Notes: generated from the sequence alone by a model not told the origin. 64,000 nt of DNA from Betaproteobacteria bacterium (GCA_016234655.1 JACRAU010000027.1:1-64000); one strand, 5' to 3'. Shown: positions 47,393 to 57,085, counted from the stretch's first letter. Numbers and translations are program-made.

Positions 47393-49528
47393 TCAGGTGG
47401 TGAGGCGGCGGTAGATGTCGGCCACCTTCATCGGCAGCAGGCGCACCTCGTCGAGGATGACGTAGCGGGCGGCGCCGTACATGTGGGGCAGGTAGTCGCG
47501 CGCCTCTTTGTCGATGGTGATGCAGAAGGGGTGGATGCCGCTGCGCCGCGCCTCGACCAGGGCCATGCGGGTGTCTTCGATGCCGTAGGGGCCGCGGTAG
47601 CCGTCGAAGTAGTCGTCGGGCTTGCCGTCGGACAGGGTGATCAGCACGCGGGTCTTGGCCTGCACCGTGTTCAACAGTTTGCTTAGGTGGCGGATGGCGA
47701 AGCCCATGCGGGTGTAGTCCTGCGCCTCGATGCCGGCGATGCGGGCGCGCACCGCGTCGGAATACGGTTCGTCGAAGGTCTTGATGCGGAATAGCTCGCA
47801 ACGCTTGCGGGTTTGGCCGGAGAAGCCGTAGATGGCGTAGCGGTCGCCCAGGCGCTCCAGCGATTCGGCCAGCAGGATGAGGGCCTCGCGTTCGGCCTCG
47901 TTGATCCAGCCCCGCGTGCTGCCGGACATGTCGACCATGAAGGCCACGGCGATGTTGCGCTCGGCCCGGTGCAGGCGGGTGAACAGGCGGTCGCTCATCT
48001 CGCGGCCGTCGGCGGCGTCGGCGATGGCCTCGATCAGCGCGTCGAAGTCGACCTCGTCGCCTTGGGTTTGCCGCTTGTCCAGCCGGTCTTCGTCGCGCAG
48101 GGCCTCGAAGCTCTTGCGCAGGCCGCGCAAGAGGCCGGCGTATTTGTTCAGGGTGGCGCGGTGGAAGGCGGGGTCGCCCGGCTTCACTTCTTTCTCGCGC
48201 ATGACGCACCAGTTCTTGCGGTAGTGCTGGCGCTTGTAGTCCCACTCGGGATAGAACAGCGCGCCCTCCTCGTGGTAGGTGCCCTGCCAGACGGCGTCGG
48301 GGTCGGTGGCGCGGTCGGTGAGCAGGCTGGGGTCGTAGTCGCCCGGCCCGGCCGGCACCAGGTATTCGTCCGGGATTTCGCCCAGGTCGAGCTGGATGGA
48401 GGTGAGCAGGTCTTTCACCTGCTGGGGCGGGGCGACCGGGGCGCCGTCTAGGGTGAGTTCCATGACGTCGAGGCGCTCCTCGTCTTCGTTCTGGCTGACC
48501 TCGAACTGGGGCGCTTGTGCTTCTTCACTACCGGTCGCGGCGGCTTCCTGGCGCTGGTGTTCTTCGGCCAGCTCCGCTAGCTTCACCCGCAGCAGCATCT
48601 TCTCTTTTTCCACCCGGGTGGCCAGGCAGGCGGCCACGGCCTCGGGCCGCAGTTCGCCGCCGAAGCAGAAGCGGGGCGGGTCGTTCAATGCGTAGGCTTG
48701 GGGCAAGAGGCGCAGGCTGTCGGCCAGCGTGGCCTCGCGTGCCAGCAGTGGCGCACTGAGTGCCTGCCATTCGGGTGACAAGGCTTCTTCCTGTTGCGCC
48801 TTGAGTTGTTGCATCACCCGGTGCAGGCCGGGCAGCTCGCGGCCCAGGCAGGCCTCGATGCGGATGTTCTCCAGCGCTTGCAGCTGAGCGAGGGCTCGCT
48901 CGGGCTCGGCAAAACCGGCGCAGGCGGCGGCCAGATCGGCCCGGAAGCTGCCATAGCGGGTCTGGCCCCAGAGCAGGGCGACCGTGGCCTTGGCCAGGCG
49001 GAAGTTGTCGTCCAGCGTGGCCATCTGCGCGATGACGGCGGGCAGGAAGATGCGCTCGCTATCGGTGTAGGCGGCCTCGCCTTGTTCCAGCCGCAGGCGG
49101 CGGCCGGACAGGCCGCGCAGGAAGTTGGCCAGCACCGGGGCGATGTCCTCGAACAGGGCGCCGGCCGCGTGCTCGTGGCGGATATGCACGAAGTTGTGCA
49201 CCTGTTCGATCACCTGCAAGGCGGCGCGCAGGCCTTGGCGGTCGTAGGCGTCGCAGGCGTGCACGGCCCAGGCCTCGATCAGCCGGCGGTCCATCTGTTG
49301 CAGCAACTCGGGTGCGCGCAGGGCGAACTGGTGGGCGAGGGTGAGGTGGGTGCTGGCGATGCGCCGCACCCAGTCGAGGGTGAAGCGCAGCTCTTCCTGC
49401 GGCAGGGTGACCAGTTGCGCGGCCAACTCGTCGGCGTGGATGAAGCTGAACTCGACGTCGAGGCTGACGTTGAGCTCGGCCTCGATCTCCGCGGCGCTCA
49501 GCGCGGCGCTCAGCGCGGCCTGCGCCAT
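47393..49528 (-). CDS. cbbO: CbbO/NorD-type VWA protein
   Basis: 711 residues. The N-terminal 450 residues are helical; the C-terminal part is a von Willebrand factor A domain with the MIDAS sequence FMVDMSGSTRGW, then LSDGKPDDYFDGYRGPYG and the last MKVADIYRRL. CbbO/NorD proteins work with a MoxR AAA+ ATPase to remodel target proteins such as Rubisco or nitric oxide reductase. Here the partner ATPase is upstream, separated by a palindromic repeat of about 75 bases. No Rubisco or Nor gene is in the window, while sat and aprBA are on the same strand upstream, so the client may be an enzyme of that pathway (inference). Confidence 0.85.
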   Translation of the reverse strand: MAQAALSAALSAAEIEAELNVSLDVEFSFIHADELAAQLVTLPQEELRFTLDWVRRIASTHLTLAHQFALRAPELLQQMDRRLIEAWAVHACDAYDRQGLRAALQVIEQVHNFVHIRHEHAAGALFEDIAPVLANFLRGLSGRRLRLEQGEAAYTDSERIFLPAVIAQMATLDDNFRLAKATVALLWGQTRYGSFRADLAAACAGFAEPERALAQLQALENIRIEACLGRELPGLHRVMQQLKAQQEEALSPEWQALSAPLLAREATLADSLRLLPQAYALNDPPRFCFGGELRPEAVAACLATRVEKEKMLLRVKLAELAEEHQRQEAAATGSEEAQAPQFEVSQNEDEERLDVMELTLDGAPVAPPQQVKDLLTSIQLDLGEIPDEYLVPAGPGDYDPSLLTDRATDPDAVWQGTYHEEGALFYPEWDYKRQHYRKNWCVMREKEVKPGDPAFHRATLNKYAGLLRGLRKSFEALRDEDRLDKRQTQGDEVDFDALIEAIADAADGREMSDRLFTRLHRAERNIAVAFMVDMSGSTRGWINEAEREALILLAESLERLGDRYAIYGFSGQTRKRCELFRIKTFDEPYSDAVRARIAGIEAQDYTRMGFAIRHLSKLLNTVQAKTRVLITLSDGKPDDYFDGYRGPYGIEDTRMALVEARRSGIHPFCITIDKEARDYLPHMYGAARYVILDEVRLLPMKVADIYRRLTT

Positions 49529-49530
49529 TG

Positions 49531-49604
49531 GTAGGGTGCCCCCGCCATGCGAGGATAAACACTTCGTGCACCGGGTTGAATGTGGTGCGTGGAACGCACC
49601 CTAC
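49531..49604. repeat. palindromic repeat between cbbQ and cbbO
   Basis: GTAGGGTGC (49531-49539) and GCACCCTAC (49596-49604) are inverted ends. Next to the right end is a perfect internal hairpin GGTGCGT-GGA-ACGCACC (49584-49600). This is a common type of dispersed palindrome in betaproteobacteria. It lies in the leader of cbbO and could affect the amount of VWA protein relative to the ATPase. Confidence 0.75.
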
Positions 49605-49628
49605 GAGGGTGGTTACGCAGTCCAGCCA

Positions 49629-50441
49629 TCAGAAGATCGAGGAGGAAAGTTCTTCGACCGCCGCCAGCATGTCGGCGTCGTCGGTGATGGCCTGGGCCAC
49701 GGCGGCGCGGCAGGCGGAGACCGGCTCGACCCCGCTGGCGATCAACTTGCCGGCGTGGACCAGCAGGCGGGTGGAGGCGCCTTCCTCCAGGCCGGCGCCC
49801 TTGAGGTTGCGGGTGAGCTGGGCGAACTTGACCAGCTTTTCGGCCAGGGCGGCATCGACCCGGGCCTCGTTGGCGATGATCTTGCGCTCCAGTTCCGGCG
49901 TCGGGTAGTCGAACTCCATGGCGACGAAGCGCTGGCGGGTGGACTGCTTGAGGTCCTTCAACACGCTCTGGTAGCCGGGGTTGTAGGAGATGGCCAGGCA
50001 GAAATCCGTCGGCGCTTCCAAGAGCTGGCCGAGCTTTTCCATGGGCAGGGCGCGGCGGTCGTCGGCCAGCGGGTGGATGACGACCATGGTGTCCTTGCGC
50101 GCCTCGACGATTTCGTCCAGGTAGCAGATGCCGCCGACCCGCACGGCGCGGGTGAGCGGGCCGTCGACCCAGACCGTCTCGCCGCCCTTGACCAGGAAGC
50201 GGCCGACCAGGTCGGAGGCGGTGAGGTCGTCGTGGCAGGACACGGTGATCAGCGGGCGCTTGAGCCGCCAGGCCATGTACTCCATGAACCGGGTCTTGCC
50301 GCAGCCGGTGGGGCCTTTGAGCAGTACCGGCAGCCGGTTTTGGTAGGCCGCCTCGAAGATGGCGATCTCGTCGCCCAACGCCTCGTAATAGGGCTGTTCG
50401 CGGATGTAGTGCTCTTCCGGGGCGAGGCTGTGGGCGTCCAT
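49629..50441 (-). CDS. cbbQ: CbbQ/NorQ-type MoxR AAA+ ATPase
   Basis: 270 residues from the ATG at 50441; the start [19 protein letters not shown] is typical of CbbQ/NorQ. Walker A is [19 protein letters not shown], Walker B is [13 protein letters not shown], the sensor region [23 protein letters not shown]. The ring-shaped ATPase works with the VWA protein to activate metalloenzymes. It follows a Cys-cluster protein after a 61-base gap that contains a REP-like element. Confidence 0.9.
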   Translation of the reverse strand: MDAHSLAPEEHYIREQPYYEALGDEIAIFEAAYQNRLPVLLKGPTGCGKTRFMEYMAWRLKRPLITVSCHDDLTASDLVGRFLVKGGETVWVDGPLTRAVRVGGICYLDEIVEARKDTMVVIHPLADDRRALPMEKLGQLLEAPTDFCLAISYNPGYQSVLKDLKQSTRQRFVAMEFDYPTPELERKIIANEARVDAALAEKLVKFAQLTRNLKGAGLEEGASTRLLVHAGKLIASGVEPVSACRAAVAQAITDDADMLAAVEELSSSIF

Positions 50442-50455
50442 GGGTGTGGCTTCGT

Positions 50456-50500
50456 TTTCGCGGCGAGGATTTATACCCTTCGGGCGCGCCGCTCCTACCG
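50456..50500. repeat. REP-like element upstream of cbbQ
   Basis: On the minus strand it reads GTAGGAGCGGCGCGCC, GGGTATAAATCC and CGCCGCGAA. It shares the arms of the element at 23598-23672 and fills the whole gap between the Cys-cluster gene and cbbQ, so it probably forms a hairpin in the shared transcript. Confidence 0.65.
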
Positions 50501-50502
50501 GA

Positions 50503-51453
50503 TCAGTCGTTGCCGCCGCAGCTAAGGTCGCCGGGCTTGCACTCGCCGGAGTACTTCTCGTCTTCCAGCTTGTCGCGGTTGGCTTCGAACTCGGCGCGGA
50601 TCTGCTCGGCCTTGGCCTTGAGCCGTTCCGCACGGGCCTCGAAGACGCCTTCGCGCTCGGTCAGCGATTGCTCGTTGAACAGCACGTGCTTGAGGAAGGT
50701 GTAGCCGAACTCCAGCAGCTTTTCGTCGTCGGCCACCAGTTCGGCCATCTGTTCGACCGGGATGTCATAGGTCTGGTTGAAGGGCTCGCTGATGACGAAG
50801 GCGCGGAAGCGGTCGAGGTCGTAGCTGGCCATGAAGAACATCTGGTTGGAGATGATGGGCGGCTTGCCGATGGCGGGGCCGGCCGATTTCTTCTTCAGGA
50901 TCAGTTGGCGCCAGCCGCGACCCTTCTCGTCGTAGTCGTCGACGCCTTGTTCCTGGCGGTACTGGTCGATGGTGAGCTTGCGGTCTTCCTTGTGGCCCAG
51001 GCAGGTGGGTTCGGTGACCAGGGCGTAGGCCTGGCGGTCGACGAATTCGTCGGAGCGGCGGATGGAGAGCAGGGCGACCGGATAGTAGCGGCAGGCGGTG
51101 GGCCGATTCTCATAGACGCTGCAACCTTCCTCGACCATGAACTGGCAGGCGGTACCGCCCTCGACCGCGCGCAGCTTGACGCCGGGGGTGCCGTCTTTGT
51201 CGATCTCGTAGGGCACGGTGTGCTTTTGCAGGAACTCGCCGGACGACAGGCCGAAGTGGTTCTTCAGGCGCAGGATGTCGTAGGGGGTGAGGCTGATGTC
51301 GATGTTGCCGCAGCAGACGTTCCAGCATTTCACGCCGCGATGGCAGCGGAACTGGATCTCGGCATCGCCCTCAAGCATGTTGGGCATGACCGGGCTTTGG
51401 TCGAAGGGGGCGTCCTTGGCCAAGTTCTTGAATTGATCGTCGTAGTCTTGCAT
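50503..51453 (-). CDS. YkgJ-type cysteine-cluster protein
   Basis: 316 residues from the ATG at 51453. Cys residues occur as [19 protein letters not shown] near residue 35, then [26 protein letters not shown] near residue 105 and further on a PTCLGH. This pattern is that of YkgJ/CxxCxxCC proteins, thought to bind zinc or an Fe-S cluster. The C-terminal third is a charged coiled coil ending with two Cys ([12 protein letters not shown]). It sits between aprA and the MoxR-VWA pair and could be a metal-delivery or maturation factor for one of them. Function not established. Confidence 0.8.
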   Translation of the reverse strand: MQDYDDQFKNLAKDAPFDQSPVMPNMLEGDAEIQFRCHRGVKCWNVCCGNIDISLTPYDILRLKNHFGLSSGEFLQKHTVPYEIDKDGTPGVKLRAVEGGTACQFMVEEGCSVYENRPTACRYYPVALLSIRRSDEFVDRQAYALVTEPTCLGHKEDRKLTIDQYRQEQGVDDYDEKGRGWRQLILKKKSAGPAIGKPPIISNQMFFMASYDLDRFRAFVISEPFNQTYDIPVEQMAELVADDEKLLEFGYTFLKHVLFNEQSLTEREGVFEARAERLKAKAEQIRAEFEANRDKLEDEKYSGECKPGDLSCGGND

Positions 51454-51611
51454 GGCGGTGCCTCGTTGAATGCTGCCGTTTCTCATTGACCCGGCAGGGA
51501 TGGGTCGGTTCGAAACGAAAAGACGGAAAGGCGCGAATTTTACCGGAGATCACGCCCTGGCGTCTTTACGCTAAAGCCATGACGCAAATGCGTTTTTGCA
51601 TCGTGCAGAAG

Positions 51612-51640
51612 AAAAAACCGGGCGCCTTGTGGGCGCCCGG
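51612..51640 (-). terminator. terminator after aprBA
   Basis: On the minus strand a perfect 9-base stem CCGGGCGCC / GGCGCCCGG (51618-51626 with 51632-51640) is followed by TTTTTT. It lies 25 bases after the aprA stop and should separate aprBA from the downstream Cys-cluster operon. The rest of the 211-base gap between aprA and the Cys-cluster gene shows no further gene. Confidence 0.9.
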
Positions 51641-51664
51641 CTTCTTTAGTGCCGTGCCTGCTGC

Positions 51665-53677
51665 TTAGTGGGCGGCGGGCTTGAACAGCTTGGACTTGTC
51701 CACCAGGTCGACGTGCTTGCGCTTGAAGCAGGTCCACTTTGCGGTGGTCTTGTCGTAGACGGAGTTCACGAAGCAGTGCCAGTTCTCCTCGTCGACGAAG
51801 TTCTTGTCGGCGCGGTAGTAGAAGCCGGGGTAACGGCTTTCCTGGCGGAACATGATGTGCTGCATGTGGGCTTCGGCGGTCAGGATGCGGTGGTAGTTCT
51901 CCCAAGCGCGCAGCAGCTCGTGCAGGTCCTTGGCACGCATCTTCTGGGCGTCTTCCTTCAGCATGTCCAGCTTCTCGGAGGCCACGTTCAGCATGTGCTC
52001 GTTGGTGATGTAGTAGGTGGCGACGCCGGCCACATACTCGTCCATGATCTTCTGCAGGCGGAACTGCAGCATCTTGGGCGTGATGTAGTTGGGGTTGACG
52101 TCGATCGCGGTGGAGAAGTCCTTGAACTCCATGTAGTTGCGCACCGGCTTGTAGATCTCTTCGACCAACTGATCCACGGAGGTGTCGAGCTCGGGTTTCC
52201 AGTCTTTGTTGTCCAAGCAGAACTTGACCATGGCCTTGGCGGCCAGACGGCCCTCGGCATGGGAGCCGGAGGAGAACTTGTGGCCGGAAGCACCCACGCC
52301 GTCACCGGCGGTGAACAGGCCCTTGACGGTGGTCATGGAGCGGTAGCCCCAGTTCCAGCCGGCGGGCAGGTGGTCGGGCACGCCAGGCAGTTCCTCGGTG
52401 GTCGGCGCGCCGATATCATCGGGACCGGACACCCAGATGCCGCAGCAGCCGGAGTGCGAGCCGAGCAGGTAGGGCTCGGTCGGCATCAGCTCGGAGTTTT
52501 TCTTCTCGGGCTCGATGTTCTCGCCAACCCAGATGCCGCATTGGCCGATACACATGTCCAGGAAGTCTTCCCAGGCTTCGGCTTCCAGGTGCTTCACCTC
52601 GCGCGGGGTCAGGGTCTCGCGCAGCTTGCCGAGGGCGGTCACGGTGTCCATGTAGATGGGGCCGCGGCCTTCCTTCATTTCCTTGAGCATCAGGTGGTTG
52701 CGCAGGCAGGAAGCGGGAACGGCAGCCTGGCCGTACGGGGGGTAGTCGTTCAGCAGTTCCTTGTTCTTCTGCATGTAGACTTCGCCGAAGGCGTTGACGG
52801 CCTGGGACTTGAACAGCAGGAACCAGGCGCCGACCGGGCCGTAGCCGTCCTTGAAGCGGGCGGGCACGAAGCGGTTTTCCATCATGGTCAGCTCGGCGCC
52901 GGCTTCGGCGGCCATGGCGTAGGTGGAGCCGGAGTTCCACACCGGGTACCAGGCGCGGCCGGTACCTTCACCGACGGAACGCGGACGGAAAATGTTCACG
53001 CAACCGCCGGCGGCCAGCAGGCAGGCCTTGAATTTGTAGACGTAGACCTTGTGGTCGCGGGTGGAGAAGCCGACGGCACCGGCCACGCGACGGGGATCGT
53101 TCTTGTCGTTGACCAGCTTGACGATGAACACGCGCTCCTGGATGCGGTCCAGGCCCAGGGCCTTCTTGGAGGCCTCGGCCACGATCCACTTGTAGGATTC
53201 GCCGTTGATCATGATCTGCCACTTGCCGGAACGCACGGGCTTGCCGCCGTCCTTCAGCGGGGTCATGCCCTGGGAGCCGTCGTGACGCTCGCCGTTCTCG
53301 TCCAGCTTCCAAATCGGCAGGCCCCACTCTTCGAACAGGTGCACCGACTCGTCGACGTGGCGGCCGAGGTCGTAGGCCAGGTCGTCGCGGGTGATGCCCA
53401 TCAGGTCGTTGGAGACCATGCGGGCGTAATCGGCGGGATCCTGCTCCGGACCGATGTAGGTGTTGATCGCGGACAGGCCCTGCGCCACGGCGCCGGAGCG
53501 GTCCATGGCGGCCTTGTCGACCAGCTTGATCTTCAGGTCGACGCCGGTCGCGGCCTTGGCGGCCTCGGCCCAGCGCATCATCTCGTAAGAGGCGCCGCAG
53601 CAAGCCATGCCGCCGCCGATCAGGAGAATGTCGACTTCTTCCTGAACAACTTCGGGATTTCCAAATTCACCAGCCAT
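51665..53677 (-). CDS. aprA: adenylylsulfate reductase alpha subunit
   Basis: 670 residues, a flavoprotein of the succinate-dehydrogenase type. The FAD motif DILLIGGGMACCGASYE is at the N-terminus; RSGAVAQGLSAINTYIGP, WKLDENGERHDGSQG and NYMEFKDFSTAID are typical of dissimilatory AprA. In sulfur oxidisers the enzyme runs from sulfite and AMP to APS, giving electrons to AprB and the membrane. It is cotranscribed with aprB (17-base gap) and ends at a terminator. The membrane partner (AprM or QmoABC) is not in the window. Confidence 0.97.
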   Translation of the reverse strand: MAGEFGNPEVVQEEVDILLIGGGMACCGASYEMMRWAEAAKAATGVDLKIKLVDKAAMDRSGAVAQGLSAINTYIGPEQDPADYARMVSNDLMGITRDDLAYDLGRHVDESVHLFEEWGLPIWKLDENGERHDGSQGMTPLKDGGKPVRSGKWQIMINGESYKWIVAEASKKALGLDRIQERVFIVKLVNDKNDPRRVAGAVGFSTRDHKVYVYKFKACLLAAGGCVNIFRPRSVGEGTGRAWYPVWNSGSTYAMAAEAGAELTMMENRFVPARFKDGYGPVGAWFLLFKSQAVNAFGEVYMQKNKELLNDYPPYGQAAVPASCLRNHLMLKEMKEGRGPIYMDTVTALGKLRETLTPREVKHLEAEAWEDFLDMCIGQCGIWVGENIEPEKKNSELMPTEPYLLGSHSGCCGIWVSGPDDIGAPTTEELPGVPDHLPAGWNWGYRSMTTVKGLFTAGDGVGASGHKFSSGSHAEGRLAAKAMVKFCLDNKDWKPELDTSVDQLVEEIYKPVRNYMEFKDFSTAIDVNPNYITPKMLQFRLQKIMDEYVAGVATYYITNEHMLNVASEKLDMLKEDAQKMRAKDLHELLRAWENYHRILTAEAHMQHIMFRQESRYPGFYYRADKNFVDEENWHCFVNSVYDKTTAKWTCFKRKHVDLVDKSKLFKPAAH

Positions 53678-53694
53678 TTTTATTTCCTTTCGAA

Positions 53695-54168
53695 TTACTT
53701 GCGAATCAGCTCGGCGGGGTTGCCGGCACGGTAACCGTTCATCTCCATGTGGTTGAAGAAGCCGGCACCGGCGATCTTCGACATGTCGGCTTGCGGCTTG
53801 CCGCCGTACGGGTCAATGGAACCCTCGGGGGTGGTGCGGATCGGGAACTTGAAGCGCTTCAGGGTGCCGTTGCGGAACTTGATGGTCCACATGATGGAAT
53901 CGGAACCGCGCAGCGGCTGCACGGAACCGCCCAACGGCACGATGTCGGCGTAGTGGCGGCATTCGATGGCCTGCTGCGGGCAAATCTTCACGCAGGAATA
54001 GCATTCCCAGCACTGCTCGGGTTCCTGGTTGAAGGCGCGCATGGCGTGGCCGGTCTCGGAACCGTCCTTGTCCAGCTTCATCAGGTCGTGCGGGCAAATA
54101 TACATACAAGCGGTCTTGTCCTGACCCTTGCAGCCGTCGCACTTGTCGGTACGCACGTAGGTTGGCAT
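53695..54168 (-). CDS. aprB: adenylylsulfate reductase beta subunit
   Basis: 157 residues from the ATG at 54168 with AAGGAGAG upstream. Two [4Fe-4S] clusters are bound by CDGCKGQDKTACMYICP and CWECYSCVKICP. The tail (GTLKRFKFPIRTTPEGSIDP) wraps around AprA in known structures. It moves electrons from the FAD of AprA. There are 192 bases between it and sat, which contain no gene and possibly a separate promoter. Confidence 0.97.
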   Translation of the reverse strand: MPTYVRTDKCDGCKGQDKTACMYICPHDLMKLDKDGSETGHAMRAFNQEPEQCWECYSCVKICPQQAIECRHYADIVPLGGSVQPLRGSDSIMWTIKFRNGTLKRFKFPIRTTPEGSIDPYGGKPQADMSKIAGAGFFNHMEMNGYRAGNPAELIRK

Positions 54169-54360
54169 GTAACTCTCCTTGTTAGCTAACAATCCGCATT
54201 CTGGATGCGGTCCATTCAGACAACCGAACCTCACCTTGGCCGGGGCGTATCGCGAATCCGCTTCCGGCGGGCACGGCAGTTCCAAATCTCAACCTGGCGC
54301 GAGGCTTGGGGCCGGGAGGGGGCGCCTCTCGCCTCGGGCCGCATGCCCCTTGCCTGCCGC

Positions 54361-55569
54361 TCAGGCGGCCGAGTGGCCTTTCAGCTCGATCTTCACGTTC
54401 TGCTCGGCCGACAGGCCGGCGTAGTATTTCTGCAGCACCTTGGCCACCTCCGGCCGGCTGAACTCGACCGGCAGGTCTTGGCCCTCGGACAGCATGGCGC
54501 GCACCTTGGTGCCGGACAGCAGGATGCGGTCGTCCTTGGTGTGCGGGCAGGTGCGCTGCGAGGCCATGCCGCCGCACTTCTTGCACCAGAAGGTCCAGTC
54601 GATGTTCATGTTCACGGTTTCGAGCGAGCCCTTGGGAATCTCGTCGAAGATCTTCTGGGCGTCGAAGGGGCCGTAGTAATCACCCACGCCGGCGTGGTCG
54701 CGGCCGACGATCAGGTGCGAGCAGCCGTAGTTCTGGCGGAACAGGGCGTGCAACAGGGCCTCGCGCGGGCCGGCATAGCGCATGTCCAGCGGATAGCCGG
54801 CCTGGATCACGGTGTTGGGCGCGAAGTAGTTGTCGACCAGCACGCTGATGGCTTCGGAGCGCACCTCGGCCGGGATGTCGCCCGGCTTGAGGGCGCCGAG
54901 CAGGGAGTGGACCAGCACGCCGTCCATGGTCTCGATGGCGATCTTGGCCAGGTACTCGTGCGAGCGGTGCATCGGGTTGCGGGTCTGGAAGGCGGCAACC
55001 TTGGACCAGCCCATTGCCTCGAACTTGGCGCGGGTCTCGGCCGGGGTCATGAACTGCTCGCCGTATTCTTCCTTGAAGGTGCCGGTGGACAGCACCTTGA
55101 CCGGACCGGCCAGGTTGTACTTGCCCTGGGCCATGACCATCTTGACGCCGGGGTGCTCCAGGTCGGTGGTCTTGTAGACCTGCATGCACTCGTGGGCCTT
55201 GTCGATGCCATATTTGTCGGTCACCTTCATGGTGCCCATGATGGCGCCGGTCTCGCCGTCGACCAGGGCGAGGTCGTCGCCGTCCTTGATGTCCTCGTCG
55301 TCGGTGGACAGGGTGATGGGGATGGGCCAGAACAGGCCGTTGGCCATCTTGTAGCCGTCGCACACGCCCTGCCAGTCGGCCTTGGTCATGAAGCCGTCGA
55401 GCGGGGTGAAGCCGCCGATGCCCAGCATGATCAGGTCGCCGGTCTCGCGCGAGGACATTTTGAGTTGTTTCATGGACTTGGCGCGGGCAAGTTCTTCTTG
55501 TTGTGCGGCGCCGGAGAGCAAAAGAGGCTTCAGTTCACCCCCACCATGGGGTTTGACGAGTCGGGACAT
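54361..55569 (-). CDS. sat: ATP sulfurylase, dissimilatory type
   Basis: 402 residues. The nucleotide-binding motif [13 protein letters not shown] and [13 protein letters not shown] are complete. [20 protein letters not shown] is the Cys/His zinc site seen in dissimilatory and archaeal-type homo-oligomeric Sat. The enzyme makes ATP and sulfate from APS and pyrophosphate, the substrate-level phosphorylation step after AprBA. No APS-kinase domain is present. It is the first gene of the minus-strand sulfur run, with an AT-rich leader upstream. Confidence 0.97.
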   Translation of the reverse strand: MSRLVKPHGGGELKPLLLSGAAQQEELARAKSMKQLKMSSRETGDLIMLGIGGFTPLDGFMTKADWQGVCDGYKMANGLFWPIPITLSTDDEDIKDGDDLALVDGETGAIMGTMKVTDKYGIDKAHECMQVYKTTDLEHPGVKMVMAQGKYNLAGPVKVLSTGTFKEEYGEQFMTPAETRAKFEAMGWSKVAAFQTRNPMHRSHEYLAKIAIETMDGVLVHSLLGALKPGDIPAEVRSEAISVLVDNYFAPNTVIQAGYPLDMRYAGPREALLHALFRQNYGCSHLIVGRDHAGVGDYYGPFDAQKIFDEIPKGSLETVNMNIDWTFWCKKCGGMASQRTCPHTKDDRILLSGTKVRAMLSEGQDLPVEFSRPEVAKVLQKYYAGLSAEQNVKIELKGHSAA

Positions 55570-55670
55570 CGTGGCTCCTAAGTTTGGATTGCCCTACAGG
55601 GAATGGCGAGGGAGGGTAGCACTTAGGGGGATGTAGCTCTAATCCAAGATATTTATTTGGAAATAAACTT

Positions 55671-55693
55671 TTTAGATAATTTAGATAAATCTA
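55671..55693. promoter_or_regulatory. AT-rich palindromic region upstream of sat
   Basis: TTTAGAT occurs twice in tandem (55671-55677 and 55680-55686) and the second copy forms the perfect palindrome TAGAT-AA-ATCTA (55682-55693). The place, about 100 bases before the sat start and in the divergent gap of 280 bases, suits an operator or promoter region. The flanking gap also contains AT-rich stretches that may be the sat -10 region on the minus strand; I cannot name it with confidence. Confidence 0.4.
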
Positions 55694-55755
55694 TCCACTT
55701 TTCATGCGGCATCTAGCCGCCAGCCGGCGACGGGGGCCACTATAGCCGATAAGAG

Positions 55756-55778
55756 CCTATTGAAATAGGCGCTAAATG
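55756..55778. promoter_or_regulatory. conserved hairpin motif upstream of the lipoprotein gene
   Basis: GCCTAT-TGAA-ATAGGC forms a perfect 6-base stem with a four-base loop, followed by GCTAAATG. A nearly identical sequence (20 of 23 bases) stands at 372-394 upstream of the rubrerythrin promoter. Role unknown. Confidence 0.4.
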
Positions 55779-55849
55779 CTGGGGTTGGCCCGGTGTCTCT
55801 GCTATTGTCGGTGGCACGACATGCCGAGATCGAGCGGAGGCCTGGGCGA

Positions 55850-56557
55850 ATGAGGAGATGGGGTGCGGGGATCGTGGCGCTGTTGCTGCTCGCTGCATGC
55901 AGCCAGCCGATCAAGCGCAAGGATGGCGCCAGCACGGTACGCGATTTCTCGGTGGGCCATCTGGTCAAGGCCGAGGGCGACATGCTGGCCGAGATCAACC
56001 AGCGCGAGGTGCTGAAGAGCCTGCGCGTCTTGACGGAAAAGCTATACCGGCGTAATCCCCGTGAGTACCGCAAGGCCGGCATCGATTCGGCCGAGGCCGC
56101 GACGGCGCGGCTGTTCGCGGAGTTGGAGCGCTGGCCGCAGTCGAATTTGGCCAAAACGAATTGGCAACACGGTTTTCGTTCGAGTTTCGACGAGGGCTTT
56201 CAGGGCGATCGCGTGCAGGCCTTCATGGGGGCCTGCCTGGTCATGATCATGGCCTCTTATGGCGACAAGGCCGAGTTCTACTTGCTCGACGAACTCGACG
56301 CGCAAAAACTCTACAACAGCGCGCGCAATATCGAGACGGTGGTGTGGAAGCTGTCGAGTGCCCGGCAAGCGAATGGCGCGCCCTTCCTGCTCAGCAACGG
56401 CATCGAGGGCGATATCCAGAACCTGAGCTTCGAGCGTGAGTTCGCCAAGGTCATCGCCTGGCAGGATTTGATGGCCTTGTTCGTCGAGGACAGGAGCAAC
56501 CGCTCGATCACCCGTGCGGCGCAGAGCGCCGCCTCTTTTGTTTTATTGCCGATTTAG
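55850..56557 (+). CDS. uncharacterised lipoprotein
   Basis: 235 residues from the ATG at 55850, selected because it gives a lipoprotein signal peptide with the lipobox LLAAC at about residue 17. The mature protein is helical, with KAEGDMLAEINQREVLKSLR, RRNPREYRKAG and WQHGFRSSFDEGFQGDRVQAFMGACLVMIMASYGDKAEFY. It resembles conserved betaproteobacterial lipoproteins without known function. It would be anchored to the outer or inner membrane by its lipidated Cys. The gene is divergent from sat and followed by sixA. Confidence 0.75.
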   Translation: MRRWGAGIVALLLLAACSQPIKRKDGASTVRDFSVGHLVKAEGDMLAEINQREVLKSLRVLTEKLYRRNPREYRKAGIDSAEAATARLFAELERWPQSNLAKTNWQHGFRSSFDEGFQGDRVQAFMGACLVMIMASYGDKAEFYLLDELDAQKLYNSARNIETVVWKLSSARQANGAPFLLSNGIEGDIQNLSFEREFAKVIAWQDLMALFVEDRSNRSITRAAQSAASFVLLPI

Positions 56558-56632
56558 CGGGCTTAACCGGCCTGTAGCCCTTCGCATATAAGCTATCCCA
56601 TGGCATTCATTCAACAACAGGCAGAGATAACG

Positions 56633-57085
56633 ATGGATTTGATACTTTGGCGGCATGCCGATGCGCAGGACGGCATGCCGGACATGGATCGCGCCTTGAC
56701 CGACCGTGGCCGCAAGCAGGCCGAAAAGGTGGCGCGTTGGCTGAACGAAAGATTGCCGGCGGATAGCTTGATCCTGGTCAGCCCGGCGGTTCGGGCGCAG
56801 CAGACGGCCGCCGCGCTGGGCAAACCGTATAAGACGGTGAAATCGATCGCGCCGGGCGCCGATGCCGCCTATGTGCTGACGGCGGCGGGTTGGCCTCAGG
56901 CAAGCGGCACGGTGCTGGTGGTCGGCCATCAGCCCACATTGGGCTATGTGGCCAGCATGGTTCTGTGTGGCAAGGAAAGCGATTTCAGCCTCAAGAAAGG
57001 CGCGCTGGTCTGGCTGACCAATCGGGTGCGCGGCGAGGAACAGCAACCGGTGCTCAAGGCGGCGATCACGCCGGAACTGGTCTGA
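56633..57085 (+). CDS. sixA: phosphohistidine phosphatase SixA
   Basis: 150 residues from the ATG at 56633 with GAGATAACG upstream; a start at 56600 is less likely. The catalytic motif is ILWRHADAQDG, with the second His in VVGHQPTLGYVAS and an Arg in SPAVRAQQTA. Small RHG-type phosphatases of this kind remove phosphate from phosphohistidine proteins. The substrate here is not known. It converges on the EAL/HDOD gene with a short GC hairpin (57092-57106) between the stops. Confidence 0.85.
   Translation: MDLILWRHADAQDGMPDMDRALTDRGRKQAEKVARWLNERLPADSLILVSPAVRAQQTAAALGKPYKTVKSIAPGADAAYVLTAAGWPQASGTVLVVGHQPTLGYVASMVLCGKESDFSLKKGALVWLTNRVRGEEQQPVLKAAITPELV

Noticed and set aside
47393-50441. Evidence for a Rubisco operon from cbbQ and cbbO alone
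   Set aside because: No cbbL, cbbS or cbbM is in the window and the same protein families serve other clients; the gene symbols should be read as family names only.
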